From Streptomyces sp. AC1-42W (lineage in GTDB: Bacteria > Actinomycetota > Actinomycetes > Streptomycetales > Streptomycetaceae): a DNA stretch of 64,000 nt. Below the pieces are notes generated by a model. It was not told where the DNA came from. It did not search any database and saw only the letters and a list, made by a program, of their open reading frames with translations. Within the stretch, counting starts at the first letter, position 1. Each line of letters opens with the position of its first letter. Positions 1-9,493 of the stretch are shown here, piece after piece. Location: the NCBI RefSeq assembly GCF_003248355.1, contig NZ_QKWY01000002.1:2790001-2854000 (forward strand), read 5' to 3'. The position numbers were made by a program, and so were the translations under genes.

Positions 1-407
1 ACCCCTGGGCCCGCGCCTCCCTGCCGCTGGGCGCGGACCGCGCCGACGAGGACATCGCCCCGGTCCGCGAACGCCTCGCCGCCGCCCTCGCCGCTACCGA
101 CGCGGCCCCCCGCCTGCACCGCACCCGGCGCGCCGAGGCCCGGCCCGCACCGCTGGGCCCCCTCGCCCAGCTCGCCGCCCTGCGGCGGCTCGGCCCCGGC
201 ACCCCGGTCCGGCTCCGGGGCGCCCTCGAAGCCCGCCTCGACGGCCGCCGCCTGATCACCCGGGCGGGCAGGCTGGACTTCCCGGAGACCGACATCCCGG
301 CCCTGCGCCGGCTGCTCTCCGGCGAGGTGCGCACGGCGGGCGACCTCGGCCTCGCCTGCGCGGGGAGGCTGCTGCGCGCGGGCGTCCTCGTACCGGCGGC
401 CGCGTGA
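1..407 (+). CDS. 3' end of a cupin/JmjC-like (ribosomal-oxygenase type) protein
   Basis: The reading frame is open from the first base and stops at TGA 405-407, so only about the last 134 residues are present. The visible part ends in a compact helical domain with a run reading LLRAGVLVP, which resembles the C-terminal winged-helix region of bacterial cupin/JmjC-fold oxygenases; the iron-binding cupin core would lie upstream of the window. In Streptomyces such a gene is often followed by a sucrase-ferredoxin-like gene, as here, with the next start only 10 bases after this stop. The identification rests on the C-terminal tail and the neighbour only, so it is tentative. Confidence 0.45.
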   Translation, partial: PWARASLPLGADRADEDIAPVRERLAAALAATDAAPRLHRTRRAEARPAPLGPLAQLAALRRLGPGTPVRLRGALEARLDGRRLITRAGRLDFPETDIPALRRLLSGEVRTAGDLGLACAGRLLRAGVLVPAAA

Positions 408-417
408 CGGCGGCTCC

Positions 418-1314
418 GTGACGGCGGAACGCTTCTTCTGCGCCGACGACGCCCGCGCCCGGGGCGACGCGCTGCCGGGCACCGCCCCGTACGGGCTCGT
501 CTGGGTGCTGGTCGAGCACCAGGGGCCCTGGCCGGCCAACGGCTACGACGGCCTCCCCCTCGACCCCGTGCCCAAGGCGCTCCTCTTCGAGGCGGCGAGC
601 GCCGTACGGGCCCGCATCCTCCTGATCCGCCGCCACGGCCGCCGCACGGGCGACCCCGGACCCCGGCGCTGGGCCGTCCTGCGGTACGACGCCACCGGCC
701 GGCATCGTCAGCGGTGGGGGACCTGGGAGCGCGACGAGGACCTGGCCCGCGCCGCCGACGCGCTCGGCGCACCGGGGGAGCCGGGCCTGCCGCCCGTCGT
801 CCTCGTCTGCGTCCACGGCCGGCACGACACCTGCTGCGCGCTGCGCGGCCGCCCGGTCGCCGCCGCGCTGAGCGAGCGGTGGCCCGATCCGGTGTGGGAG
901 TGCACGCATGTGGGCGGCGACCGGTTCGCCGCCAATGTGCTCGTCGCGCCCGACGGCGTCTACTACGGCGGCCTGGACGGGCCCTCCTCGGTCGACGTGG
1001 TCGGGCAGCACCTCGCGGACCGGGTCCACGCCGGACATCTGCGCGGCTACACCGACCTCTTCCCGGCCCAGCAGGCCGCCGTCGCCGCGCTGCTCGCCCG
1101 CCACGGCCCGGCCGGCCGGCACGCCTACACGGTCACCGGCACCTCACGGGCGGGCCCGCACTGGCTGATCCGCGTCACCGGCCCCGCACCCCGCGCGACC
1201 GCGTACGACGTGGAAGTCACCGCACACCGCGCCCCGCCACACCAACTGACCTGCAACGGACCGGCGACGAGCACGGCCATGGTCCACGAGGTGACCGCGA
1301 TCCGGGTGGGCTGA
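418..1314 (+). CDS. sucrase/ferredoxin-like family protein
   Basis: A 298-residue protein of the sucrase-ferredoxin-like family, a thioredoxin-fold ferredoxin group thought to bind a [2Fe-2S] cluster. The ligand region is visible: HGRHDTCCALRGRPV (about residues 132-146) followed by a Cys-His pair in WECTHVGGDRFAANV (about 160-174), and then the conserved turn DGVYYGGL. The biochemical role of the family is not established. The start is GTG 418, 10 bases after the stop of the upstream gene, so the two are probably cotranscribed. The gene runs convergently towards mcrC and marks the left edge of the defence block. Confidence 0.8.
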   Translation: MTAERFFCADDARARGDALPGTAPYGLVWVLVEHQGPWPANGYDGLPLDPVPKALLFEAASAVRARILLIRRHGRRTGDPGPRRWAVLRYDATGRHRQRWGTWERDEDLARAADALGAPGEPGLPPVVLVCVHGRHDTCCALRGRPVAAALSERWPDPVWECTHVGGDRFAANVLVAPDGVYYGGLDGPSSVDVVGQHLADRVHAGHLRGYTDLFPAQQAAVAALLARHGPAGRHAYTVTGTSRAGPHWLIRVTGPAPRATAYDVEVTAHRAPPHQLTCNGPATSTAMVHEVTAIRVG

Positions 1315-1364
1315 AGGTTCCGCAGGGCCCCCGCGGCCACGGCACGGAGCGTGCATCGGGCAGG

Positions 1365-2702
1365 TCACCGCTGGGAGCGGCCGGCGACCAGACAGGCGGA
1401 CAGGTCCCTGAACCAGGCCAACAGTTCGGACGGCTCCCGGTCCAGGTCCACGACGTGCTGGTGCAGTCGCACCCCACTGTGGTCGCCCGGCCGACGGCTA
1501 CCGCGAACCTCGTGGATCCGCTCCCCGTGCTGTCCGGCGGCGTAGACGAGATGCCCTTCGCTCAGACCGAGCACGGTGCAGTAGGCGAGCATCTGGTAGA
1601 GGTCCGCGCTGGGGTACGCCCCGGCCTTCTCCGCCTTGTACTTGGCATCGACGACCGCGACCGGAACACGTCCGTCCGGCTGGTGGACGACCAGGTCCGG
1701 GCGCATTCGGATGCTGCGGGCTCTGTCGAAATGATGCGCGTCCTGCAACCGGCCGATGAGCCCGTGTTCGCGGAGAGCTTCCCGCAGGGCGCCGGTGATG
1801 AAGTCCTCGAAGAGGACGTTCATGTCGAAGAGGAATCCATGCAGAGGGAGTTCGCCGGGCCGGTGCTCGGGTGACGTGCCGCGGAGTACCGCCTCGGACA
1901 GCTGCAACGCGGGCCGGTAGCGGGCATTGAGCCGAGACGGCGTCCACCCGGGCAGGCCCCGTCCTCGGACGAGTGGCGCGGCATCGGCAAGCCGTACCCG
2001 CTGGTGGTTCAAGCGCCGTCGCACATCACCGGGAACGTCGGGAAGCCGTAGCAGCGCCTCGCAGGCCGCCCGCAGGATCCGGTTCTCGGGGATGTCCGAG
2101 GTGTACGCGTCGTAGGCGATCTCGACCGGTGGGGTCCGGCCGAAGTGCCGCCGGATCTGCTCTGCCTCGCGTACTCGTCCGCGCAGGACGAGCGCCGACT
2201 CCTCGACCCGCCGGTAGCCCTGGAGAACCCCCTGGCGCAAGGCATGGTCGATCTGCCGCTCCACGGCGTACGCGAGTGCGGGCACGACCCCCTGGTGGGC
2301 GCCGACGTCGACGGTGCCGTCGCTCCCCTGCCGCCAGGCCCGGGTGGGGTCGAGGCTGAAGCCGAGGAGGAAGAACAGGCGGCGGACGGGGGTCTTCGGC
2401 ACGATCCGCAGGGTGAGCGCCTCGCGGGACCGGGCGGCCGGGGCCGAGGCGCCGGCCGGCAGCGGCACGCGGACGGCCCCGACGCGGCTTCCTGCCCGCA
2501 GAAGCCAGTGGCCGGGGCGTTCGGGGTTCGGGGCGGCTGACTCCAGCACGCCGGAGGCGGCCAGCGCGCGACCGGCGGCGGCGTCGAGCGGGACGGAGCG
2601 GGCCGGGGCATGCTCCCGCAGCATGATCGCCGGTTCTGCGCCGTGACCGCGGGGTGGCGGCACCGGCGAGGCGGCGGGGCCCGCGTTCCGCGGCGTGCTC
2701 AC
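1365..2702 (-). CDS. mcrC: McrC-like nuclease subunit of a McrBC-type restriction system
   Basis: A 445-residue McrC-family protein. McrC is the PD-(D/E)XK nuclease partner of the McrB GTPase motor; together they cleave modified, usually 5-methylcytosine-containing, DNA. The nuclease signature is visible near the C-terminus: MRPDLVV (about residue 337) followed by VAVVDAKYKAEK (about 348-357). The N-terminal two thirds fits the helical scaffold that docks on the McrB ring. The longest open frame starts further upstream, but GTG 2702 overlaps the mcrB stop (GTGA) and gives tight translational coupling, so it is the better start. mcrC is the distal gene of an mcrB-mcrC operon, convergent with the sucrase-ferredoxin gene. 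Confidence 0.88.
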   Translation of the reverse strand: MSTPRNAGPAASPVPPPRGHGAEPAIMLREHAPARSVPLDAAAGRALAASGVLESAAPNPERPGHWLLRAGSRVGAVRVPLPAGASAPAARSREALTLRIVPKTPVRRLFFLLGFSLDPTRAWRQGSDGTVDVGAHQGVVPALAYAVERQIDHALRQGVLQGYRRVEESALVLRGRVREAEQIRRHFGRTPPVEIAYDAYTSDIPENRILRAACEALLRLPDVPGDVRRRLNHQRVRLADAAPLVRGRGLPGWTPSRLNARYRPALQLSEAVLRGTSPEHRPGELPLHGFLFDMNVLFEDFITGALREALREHGLIGRLQDAHHFDRARSIRMRPDLVVHQPDGRVPVAVVDAKYKAEKAGAYPSADLYQMLAYCTVLGLSEGHLVYAAGQHGERIHEVRGSRRPGDHSGVRLHQHVVDLDREPSELLAWFRDLSACLVAGRSQR

Positions 2703-4468
2703 CCTCGCGCTTCCCGCAGTGCGTCGAGGCCATAGCGGTGCTCGATGTCGATGCCTTCGCCGAAGTGGTACTCGCTCAGCAGCGGAAGGATCTTCGTCCG
2801 CCATGTGCGGTCGAGGCCGCCGGGCCGATGGGCACCGGGCTTCATCAGGTACGAGGGGCCGATGGCGAAGTCCGGGTCGTGCAGGCGGCCGTTCAGGGCG
2901 TCGAGGAGGCGGGCGGGCTCGTCATCCTTGCCCTCGCGCTCAAGCCAACGGGCCAGCAGGCCGCGCGTCGGTTCGGTACGAGGGGAGAGCTCCACGAAGG
3001 CGAACCGGCGGCGCATCGCGGCATCGACGAGAGCGATGGAGCGGTCGGCGGTGTTCATGGTGCCGATCACGAACAGATTCGGTGGCAGGGCGAAGTCGTC
3101 CCCGGAGTAGGTGAGGCGGACTGTCTTCTTGCGGTACTCGAGCAGGAAGTACAGCTCACCGAACACCTTGGCCAGGTTGGCACGGTTGATCTCGTCGATG
3201 ATTAGGAAGTGCGGGATGTGTTTGTTGCCCTCGCGCGAGGCGAGGTCGGCGAGTTCGCGCAGCGGACCGGCGGTCAGGCGAAAGGCGACCTCGCGGGTCT
3301 CCGGATCCTCGGCGGGCCGGAAACCTTCGAAGAAGTCCTCGTAGGCGTACGACGGGTGGAACTGCACCAGCTTGACCTGCTCGGCGCCGCCCCCGAAGTG
3401 TTCAGCGAGCTTCATCGCCAGGTAGGTCTTGCCGGTCCCGGGAGGCCCGTAGAAGACCAACTGGCGTTCGTCCCAGAGCAGTTCCCGGGCCTCGTCGAGC
3501 CAGGCCCGGTCGTGGACCAGGAGTTCCGAGGCGAGAGCATCCGTGACCGGGGGAAGTTCCAGTTTCTTCGTCTGCGCTGGGGGCACTTCCTCATCCGGTG
3601 CCGGGGCGGGGGCGCCGAGCGCGGCCAGGGAATCCGCGACCGACGTGAGATCCACGACGTCATGCTGCACGGAGAGCTTCTGCTGAAGTTCTTCGGGCAG
3701 TTCGTCGTACGGACGCGCCTGGGACTGCCACGAGACGGCGCGGCGCAGGTTGGTCAGCCCGCCGGGGGAGTCGGTCTGCCGGGCCTCGCCGGCGATCTCC
3801 CCGAGATGGAGCTGCCCCTGGGACAGGGTGGCGACGGTGTCTCCGACGCGCATCTGCGTCAGGAAGGCGTGCAGGTCGTCGACGAGGCCGCGCTTCTGGC
3901 TGTACGAGGCGGTGCCTTCGTAGCCGTCCTCGACGTAGCGGCGCAGGCTGCTCTTCGTCGGGTCCGGCTCGTCCAGCGGCGGCAGATGGGCGCCGGACAG
4001 GGAGACGAGCCCCTCGTTCAGCCACAACCGGTGCACGAGGTCCCTGCCGGACACGTTGGAACCGCGCACGAGCCAGGACTTGCGCGGCGCACGCCAGCTC
4101 GGGGTGAGGTAGTCCGAGAGCGGATGCCCTGAGGCGTCCCGCCATGCCTCCGGGCCGCTCACGCCGTAGCCGATGACGAGCGAGGCGGCGGCGGAGGCGG
4201 AGTTGCACTCGATGTCCCGCGCCGCCACCCAGTACCGGCTTCCCCCGTCGGGGTCGTCGGCGAGGGAGCCGTCGGCACGGAGCGCGGTCCGCTGCCGGCG
4301 CGTGTGGTCGCTCAGGCCGGGCCACTCGTTCGCGCTGACGGACGACCCTTGACGTACCAGGAACCTGAGAGAACCGTTGTTCCCGAATTCGGTGCACAGG
4401 CACCCATGCGCGGTGGGACCGTCGCCGGGCAGCCTGAGGCGGAACTCGGGGTAGTCCGGGTGCTTCAT
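2699..4468 (-). CDS. mcrB: McrB-like AAA+ GTPase motor with PUA/EVE-like N-terminal region
   Basis: A 589-residue McrB-family motor subunit. The AAA+ core is in the C-terminal half: Walker A GPPGTGKT (about residue 343), Walker B region FLIIDEINRANLAKVFGE (about 418-435) and the McrB signature IGTMNTADRSIALVDAAMRRRF, split here as IGTMNTADRS and ALVDAAMRRRF (about 465-490). The N-terminal half would recognise modified DNA; the stretch MRVGDTVATLSQGQLHLGE (about 230-250) resembles a PUA/EVE-like fold that reads modified bases. ATG 4468 is preferred because GGAAGG lies about 9 bases upstream. The gene is divergent from the sigma-factor gene across a 286-base control region holding two copies of the shared palindrome. 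Confidence 0.88.
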   Translation of the reverse strand: MKHPDYPEFRLRLPGDGPTAHGCLCTEFGNNGSLRFLVRQGSSVSANEWPGLSDHTRRQRTALRADGSLADDPDGGSRYWVAARDIECNSASAAASLVIGYGVSGPEAWRDASGHPLSDYLTPSWRAPRKSWLVRGSNVSGRDLVHRLWLNEGLVSLSGAHLPPLDEPDPTKSSLRRYVEDGYEGTASYSQKRGLVDDLHAFLTQMRVGDTVATLSQGQLHLGEIAGEARQTDSPGGLTNLRRAVSWQSQARPYDELPEELQQKLSVQHDVVDLTSVADSLAALGAPAPAPDEEVPPAQTKKLELPPVTDALASELLVHDRAWLDEARELLWDERQLVFYGPPGTGKTYLAMKLAEHFGGGAEQVKLVQFHPSYAYEDFFEGFRPAEDPETREVAFRLTAGPLRELADLASREGNKHIPHFLIIDEINRANLAKVFGELYFLLEYRKKTVRLTYSGDDFALPPNLFVIGTMNTADRSIALVDAAMRRRFAFVELSPRTEPTRGLLARWLEREGKDDEPARLLDALNGRLHDPDFAIGPSYLMKPGAHRPGGLDRTWRTKILPLLSEYHFGEGIDIEHRYGLDALREARG

Positions 4469-4515
4469 GGAGGGCGGCCTTCCGGGTGGCGAGGGCGGGC
4501 TTGTGAGCAGTGTAT

Positions 4516-4534
4516 CCGTTGACGTTGCTAACGG
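4516..4534. promoter_or_regulatory. Palindromic operator, copy A (mcrB side)
   Basis: CCGTTGACGTTGCTAACGG: the outer bases CCGTT and AACGG form an inverted repeat. It lies 48 bases upstream of the mcrB start. On the minus strand a -10-like TACACT follows shortly downstream (4514-4509), without a good -35 at normal spacing, so the site may act as an activator or repressor site for mcrB. It matches copy B at 17 of 19 positions. Confidence 0.6.
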
Positions 4535-4659
4535 CTTCCATTTCGCACATGTGGGCGAGGTGGCGCGTCGGGGGCGTGCCAAGTGCGCCCTGTCGGGCCG
4601 GTGTCGACGGAGGTTGCGCTCAGGGTCGGCATGGAGGGAGTGCGCTCCCTTTTCAGAAT

Positions 4660-4692
4660 CCGTTGACGTTGTAAACGGGTCGACTCTAGAGT
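4660..4692 (+). promoter_or_regulatory. Promoter of the sigma-factor gene with embedded operator copy B
   Basis: CCGTTGACGTTGTAAACGG (4660-4678) is nearly identical to copy A. Within it TTGACG (4663-4668) is a good -35 box, followed after 18 bases by TAGAGT (4687-4692) as -10. This would start transcription about 55 bases before ATG 4755. A small hairpin AGGGAG-TGCG-CTCCCT followed by TTT (4635-4653) lies just upstream. Confidence 0.65.
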
Positions 4693-4754
4693 GGGGCACG
4701 CTAACCCGCACTCTTCGCAGCGGTGAGGGAGGCACTGGACGTCAGGGGTGCGTG

Positions 4755-6275
4755 ATGGGTGGGGATCTGGGCACGGAGCGACAGGCCATCGCTGCGGAGT
4801 TGCCCTCCGTAATCGAGCGGCTGAGGAGTTGTGCGTCCCGTGCGGGCGTGGTGAGTGAACGGGTTTTCATCGCGGAGGCCGCCCTCCTCGGGCTCACGAC
4901 GGAAGGGCAGCGACGGGGACTGCGTAACGGCCTCGCCGCCGAGGGGATTCACGTGAAGGCGCCGCGTGGAACGCCCGAACGGAAGCCTCGGATCGCCTCC
5001 AAGCCTTCCGGCGTGCTGAGGCCGTCAGCTGCGCCACGGACGGCCAGGACCGAGCCGGTGGCCGCACCCGAACCGCCATCGCCCGTCCCTTCCGAGGCGG
5101 CCAAGCGGCTGATGTCGGCGCGTCGCATGCTGGCGCGCTACGCCGACTCCGACGGCACGGTCAGCAGGCTCGCTCGCGACGGTGTTGCGCGGCTGCACGG
5201 GCTCAGCGCTGCCGACATACAGGCACTGACCGCGGACTTCCCGGTGACGCGACCGCTTCCGGTTCGGGCCGCATCCGTACCTCCAACCGGCCCGGCGTCA
5301 ACCAAGCAGTCGAGCGGCAGGACGAGGGACAGGCCCACTGTCTCCGCGCTGGAGACGCAGCACGCTGCCGCCGTCCGTGCGGCCCGCGCCGTACTGGAGG
5401 AGGACCGGTGGCGTCGGGACCGGTCCAAACCGTTACTGAGGGCGGAAGAGGAGGTAGGGCTCGCCGTCCTCCTGCGCGGAGGTACCGGTGACCTCGGCCG
5501 TGACGTTCGGGAAGAGGAGATCGCTGGGCTTTCGCGCACCTGCGAGCGGTGGCGTGCCTACGAGTGTCTGGTCCTCCACAATCAGCGGTTGGCCTGGAAG
5601 ATCGCGCGTCATTACGAGGGGCGTGGGCTCGACAGTGACGATCTCGACCAGCATGGGATGCTCGGTCTGCTGCGCGCGGCCCGGAGGTTCGACGGCTCCA
5701 AGGGCTTCAAATTCTCCACCTACGCGACGTGGTGGATCAAGCAGAGCATCAGCCGTGCCATCGCCGACGAAGGCACCATGATTCGTCTTCCCGTGTACAT
5801 CCATGAGCGTGTCAGCAAGGTCGCCAATGCCGAGCGGAAACTTCTGAACGAAGGCCGTCCCAGGACTGTCGACAACGTCGCCTATGCCACAGGTCTGACC
5901 TTTGCCCAGGTGGAGGAGGTGCGCAGGATCAGCCGCCCGACCGACTCGTTGGACCGAATTATCGGCGACGACACGGCGCTGGGTGACCTCATCATCGGGC
6001 CGAGCCGGCTTCCCGGGCCGCTTGTCGTGATTCTCCGTAAGGAGCTTCAGGCCCGTGTGCGGCTGGCATTGGAGGGCCTGGTCGAGCGGGAGCGGCACAT
6101 CCTCATTCGAAGGACGGGCCTCGACGGTGACGAGCCGGCCACGTTGGAGGAGCTCGGAGTGGTCTTCGGCGTCACTCGCGAACGTATTAGGCAGGTCGAG
6201 TCCAAAGCGAAGGCGAAGTTCCGCGGGCAGGCGATTCGCCTCGGATTGGCGCCGGCACATCGCGCGCTCCGCTGA
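4755..6275 (+). CDS. RNA polymerase sigma70-family factor inside the defence block
   Basis: A 506-residue sigma factor. The first ~220 residues are a family-atypical extension with a region 1.1-like start and a Pro/Ala-rich linker. Region 2 follows at about 272-358, with the core-binding and -10-reading stretch FSTYATWWIKQSISRAI almost identical to primary sigma factors. Region 3 is at about 360-410. Region 4 is at about 445-495, with the -35 recognition helix GVTRERIRQVESKAKAK. It should therefore read TTGACN/TANNNT promoters, like those found in this block. ATG 4755 is chosen because AGGGG lies 6 bases upstream. Its own promoter carries the shared operator, suggesting autoregulation. drmA follows after 65 bases on the same strand. 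Confidence 0.85.
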   Translation: MGGDLGTERQAIAAELPSVIERLRSCASRAGVVSERVFIAEAALLGLTTEGQRRGLRNGLAAEGIHVKAPRGTPERKPRIASKPSGVLRPSAAPRTARTEPVAAPEPPSPVPSEAAKRLMSARRMLARYADSDGTVSRLARDGVARLHGLSAADIQALTADFPVTRPLPVRAASVPPTGPASTKQSSGRTRDRPTVSALETQHAAAVRAARAVLEEDRWRRDRSKPLLRAEEEVGLAVLLRGGTGDLGRDVREEEIAGLSRTCERWRAYECLVLHNQRLAWKIARHYEGRGLDSDDLDQHGMLGLLRAARRFDGSKGFKFSTYATWWIKQSISRAIADEGTMIRLPVYIHERVSKVANAERKLLNEGRPRTVDNVAYATGLTFAQVEEVRRISRPTDSLDRIIGDDTALGDLIIGPSRLPGPLVVILRKELQARVRLALEGLVERERHILIRRTGLDGDEPATLEELGVVFGVTRERIRQVESKAKAKFRGQAIRLGLAPAHRALR

Positions 6276-6340
6276 ACACGGGCGAGCCCCGTCTGTCGGC
6301 ATCGGCTTTGACCACGAACATCACATCGAAGGATCCACCC

Positions 6341-9300
6341 ATGGACCCCCGCCAAGACCTGGTCGACTACCTCACCCGCCACCTCGTGGGCCCGGCCGCC
6401 GGAGAAGACGAGGTGCTCGATGCCCCGCCCGACCGCCAGTACCTGATGGGCACCCTGTACCCGCAGCAGGCCGAACTTCAACGGCGCCTCTCCCACGCGG
6501 TCGAGGATCCGGAGGGCCAGGGCGCTGAACAGGGCGCCCCCGACACGAGCCCGGCCGGCGACCCGTTGCCCGAGGGCAACAGCTGGCTCCCCGCCTCTCT
6601 CGGCCTCAGCTTCTACACCGACGCGCCCGCGGTCGAGGTCGGCTGCACTGCGGCCCGTTACGAGACGCTGAAGAGTGAGCCCGGGCGGGGGCGCCGCTGG
6701 CGCCGCATCGCACTCAAGCCCGAGACACACCTGATCGAGCCGGACCGCGACTGCGTTCCCGTCCTCGAAGAGCGAGCCGAGATCCGGCTGACCCGCCGCC
6801 CTTACGGCAAGGGCACGCTCGTCACCGTTGCCCTGGTGAATGCGGCCCGGCATGAGTTGACCGACAGCAAGCCGCCGAGCTGGGACGACATGCTCTTCCA
6901 GTGCGAACTGACCGCCCGTCCCGTTGACGGCAGTGTTCTCCCGTATCCCAGTGTGCGGCTTGCCAGCCGCGACCCTGAGGAGCGCGAACTGCGTCTGCAG
7001 TACCGGCACGTCATCACCCGTGCCGTCGGCCACGGCTGTGCCGTGAGAGAAGTCCTGGCCGAGGACGGATCGATTGAGCAGCTCTCCTGCGAGACCCTCC
7101 CGCGCGCCGAAGTCCCGGCCATCCGGGCCGGAGGCCCGCTGGACTCGCCCGTGCTCAGGCTCTCCCATCTGGCGGACCCCATCGTCGGAGTCCAGCAACT
7201 CGGCGCGGAACTCGCCGAGTTCGCGTCCACCTACCACGCCTGGTACGTGGGTCAACGTGCCGTTGAAGTGCCCTCCTGGGGCCAGGAGGCAGCCGACAGG
7301 ATCCTTGACCGCATCGGTCGGGCCGTCAGGCGTATCGAGTCGGGCGTACGAACTCTCTGCGACCCGACCCGCCCCGAACTCCTCGCCGCCTTCCGTATCG
7401 CGCAGCGCACCATGCATCTGCAGATGCGCCACTCCGCACCCGACCTCGCAGGGCAGCGACGTCAGCGTGCTGATCCGACCGTCACCGCCCCGACTGTCGA
7501 TGACACGGCGGCCTGGCGCCCCTTCCAGCTCGCGTTCTTCCTCCTCGCCCTCGACGGCCTCGCGGACCCGGAGCACCCAGACCGCGAGACAACCGACCTG
7601 ATCTGGTTTCCGACCGGTGGGGGCAAGACCGAGGCGTACCTGCTGCTCGCCGCGTTCACCATCGCCCTGCGCCGCATTCGCAACGAAGGGGACGGAACAG
7701 CCGTCCTCAGCCGGTACACGCTCAGTCTGCTCACCACACAGCAGTTCCAGCGCGCCGCGACCACGATCTGCGCCATGGAGCAACTCCGTCTGACCGAGCC
7801 GGGCCTCGGACTCGGCACCGAACCGATCACCATCGGCCTCTGGGTCGGCGATTCCACCACACCCAACAGCTTCGAGGCCGCGAAGAAGGCGTTCGACGAT
7901 CAGCGCGTGGCTGCCCGTCCCGAGGACATCTTCATTTTGGACCGCTGTCCCTGGTGCGGCACGCGCATCCTGCCCGCGGCCAGGTCCACTGTTCGGGCGG
8001 ACTACGGAGTCCGGGCGGAGCTGGACGAGTTCTCCTTCTTCTGCACCCGCGACGAGTGCCGCTTCCACGAGGGCCTGCCCGTTGCCGTGGTCGACCAGCA
8101 CCTTTATCGGAACCCGCCCACATTCGTGCTCGGTACCGTCGACAAGTTTGCGCGGCTCGCCTGGGAGCGTGATTCCGGTCGGCTCTTCGGCGCGGGCACC
8201 GACAACCCGCCCCCGTCGCTGATCATCCAGGACGAGCTGCACCTGCTCACGGGACCGCTCGGCACCACTGTCGGCCTCTACGAGTCCGCGATCCTCGAAC
8301 TGTGCACCGGCACCGACCGCCACCCCCCGAAGATCGTCGCTGCGACCGCCACCATCCGCCGGTCGGCGGAACAGGTCCGGGCCCTCCACAACCAGGACGT
8401 GCAACTGTTCCCACCGTCCGGACTCGATGCCCGCGACAGCTTCTTCGCTCTCCCCGACGAGGGCCGTCCCGGCCGCCTCTACCTCGGCGTCATGGCGCAA
8501 GGACACACCGCGGGCCGCGGAGCCGTCGCCACCACGGCGGCCATGCTCCAAGGGGCCCACGAGCTCCCCGAGGATCACCGCGACGACTACTGGACCCTCG
8601 TCGCCTACCACCACAGCCTGCGCGAGCTCGGCCGTACCGTCACTGCCGCTGGTGATGACATCCCCGCTCAAATCCGCAGCCTCGACGAAGGCACCGGCGT
8701 CCGCACGCTCGGTGACAGTGATGTCGAGGAACTCACCAGCAACCTGCCGAGGGCCGAACAGCCCATCCTCCTCGATCGCCTGGAACAGCCCTGGACGGAC
8801 CCACGCTCGGTTTCCTTCCTGCCCTGCACCAACATGCTGTCCGTAGGCGTCGACGTGAAGCGCCTCGCCTACATGCTCATGCAGGGTCAGCCCAAGACCA
8901 CCGCCGAGTACATCCAGGCCACCAGCCGCGTGGGCCGCCACCGGGTGCCCGGCCTTGTCGTCACGTACTTCAACGCGACGCGCCCCCGCGACCGCTCCCA
9001 CTATGAGACGTTCATCGACTACCACAGCGCCCTCTACCGCTTCGTCGAACCCGTCAGCATCACGCCCTGGTCGATCCCCGCGCGCAGTCGAGCCCTGCAT
9101 GCCGCGCTCGTCATCCTCGTACGCCACGGCCTGGGCCTGGCCGCCGAGAACGCGGCGGGACAGATCGCCGGGCGACGGGCCGAGGCCGACGGGATCGCCG
9201 ACGCAATTGCCGCCCGCGCGGCCACAGCCGAGTCCAGCGGCACTGACGGAGCACGCGGCGACGCCGTACGCGCCGCGGTGCGCCGTGAGCTCGGCTACCA

Positions 9301-9493
9301 CCTGGACGACTGGTGCAGGCAGGCCGAGTCCGCGGCAGCCGAGGGCAAGGACCTCTACTACCGAAGCCAGGGCAAGGGTCAGCACAACCTGCTCAAGGGC
9401 TTCGAGCAGCGGTACGGACTGTGGGAGACCCTCAACTCCATGCGCAGCGTGGATCGCGAATGCCAGATCACGGTGACGGGAGCAGGAAAGTGA
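6341..9493 (+). CDS. drmA: DrmA-like DISARM helicase
   Basis: A 1,050-residue SF2 helicase of the DISARM DrmA type. The motor motifs are visible in order: Walker A FPTGGGKTEAYL (about residue 423), the DEXH-type box IIQDELHLLTGPLGTTVGLY (about 627-646), SAT-like AATATIRRS (about 678) and motif VI QATSRVGRHR (about 861). Between Walker A and the DEXH box lies a zinc-ribbon-like insertion (CPWCG and CTRDECRFH, about 535-575). In DISARM, DrmA works with DrmB on incoming phage DNA. ATG 6341 has AAGGA 7 bases upstream and is preferred over an upstream TTG. The GTG of drmB overlaps its stop (GTGA), so the two are translationally coupled. Confidence 0.85.
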   Translation: MDPRQDLVDYLTRHLVGPAAGEDEVLDAPPDRQYLMGTLYPQQAELQRRLSHAVEDPEGQGAEQGAPDTSPAGDPLPEGNSWLPASLGLSFYTDAPAVEVGCTAARYETLKSEPGRGRRWRRIALKPETHLIEPDRDCVPVLEERAEIRLTRRPYGKGTLVTVALVNAARHELTDSKPPSWDDMLFQCELTARPVDGSVLPYPSVRLASRDPEERELRLQYRHVITRAVGHGCAVREVLAEDGSIEQLSCETLPRAEVPAIRAGGPLDSPVLRLSHLADPIVGVQQLGAELAEFASTYHAWYVGQRAVEVPSWGQEAADRILDRIGRAVRRIESGVRTLCDPTRPELLAAFRIAQRTMHLQMRHSAPDLAGQRRQRADPTVTAPTVDDTAAWRPFQLAFFLLALDGLADPEHPDRETTDLIWFPTGGGKTEAYLLLAAFTIALRRIRNEGDGTAVLSRYTLSLLTTQQFQRAATTICAMEQLRLTEPGLGLGTEPITIGLWVGDSTTPNSFEAAKKAFDDQRVAARPEDIFILDRCPWCGTRILPAARSTVRADYGVRAELDEFSFFCTRDECRFHEGLPVAVVDQHLYRNPPTFVLGTVDKFARLAWERDSGRLFGAGTDNPPPSLIIQDELHLLTGPLGTTVGLYESAILELCTGTDRHPPKIVAATATIRRSAEQVRALHNQDVQLFPPSGLDARDSFFALPDEGRPGRLYLGVMAQGHTAGRGAVATTAAMLQGAHELPEDHRDDYWTLVAYHHSLRELGRTVTAAGDDIPAQIRSLDEGTGVRTLGDSDVEELTSNLPRAEQPILLDRLEQPWTDPRSVSFLPCTNMLSVGVDVKRLAYMLMQGQPKTTAEYIQATSRVGRHRVPGLVVTYFNATRPRDRSHYETFIDYHSALYRFVEPVSITPWSIPARSRALHAALVILVRHGLGLAAENAAGQIAGRRAEADGIADAIAARAATAESSGTDGARGDAVRAAVRRELGYHLDDWCRQAESAAAEGKDLYYRSQGKGQHNLLKGFEQRYGLWETLNSMRSVDRECQITVTGAGK

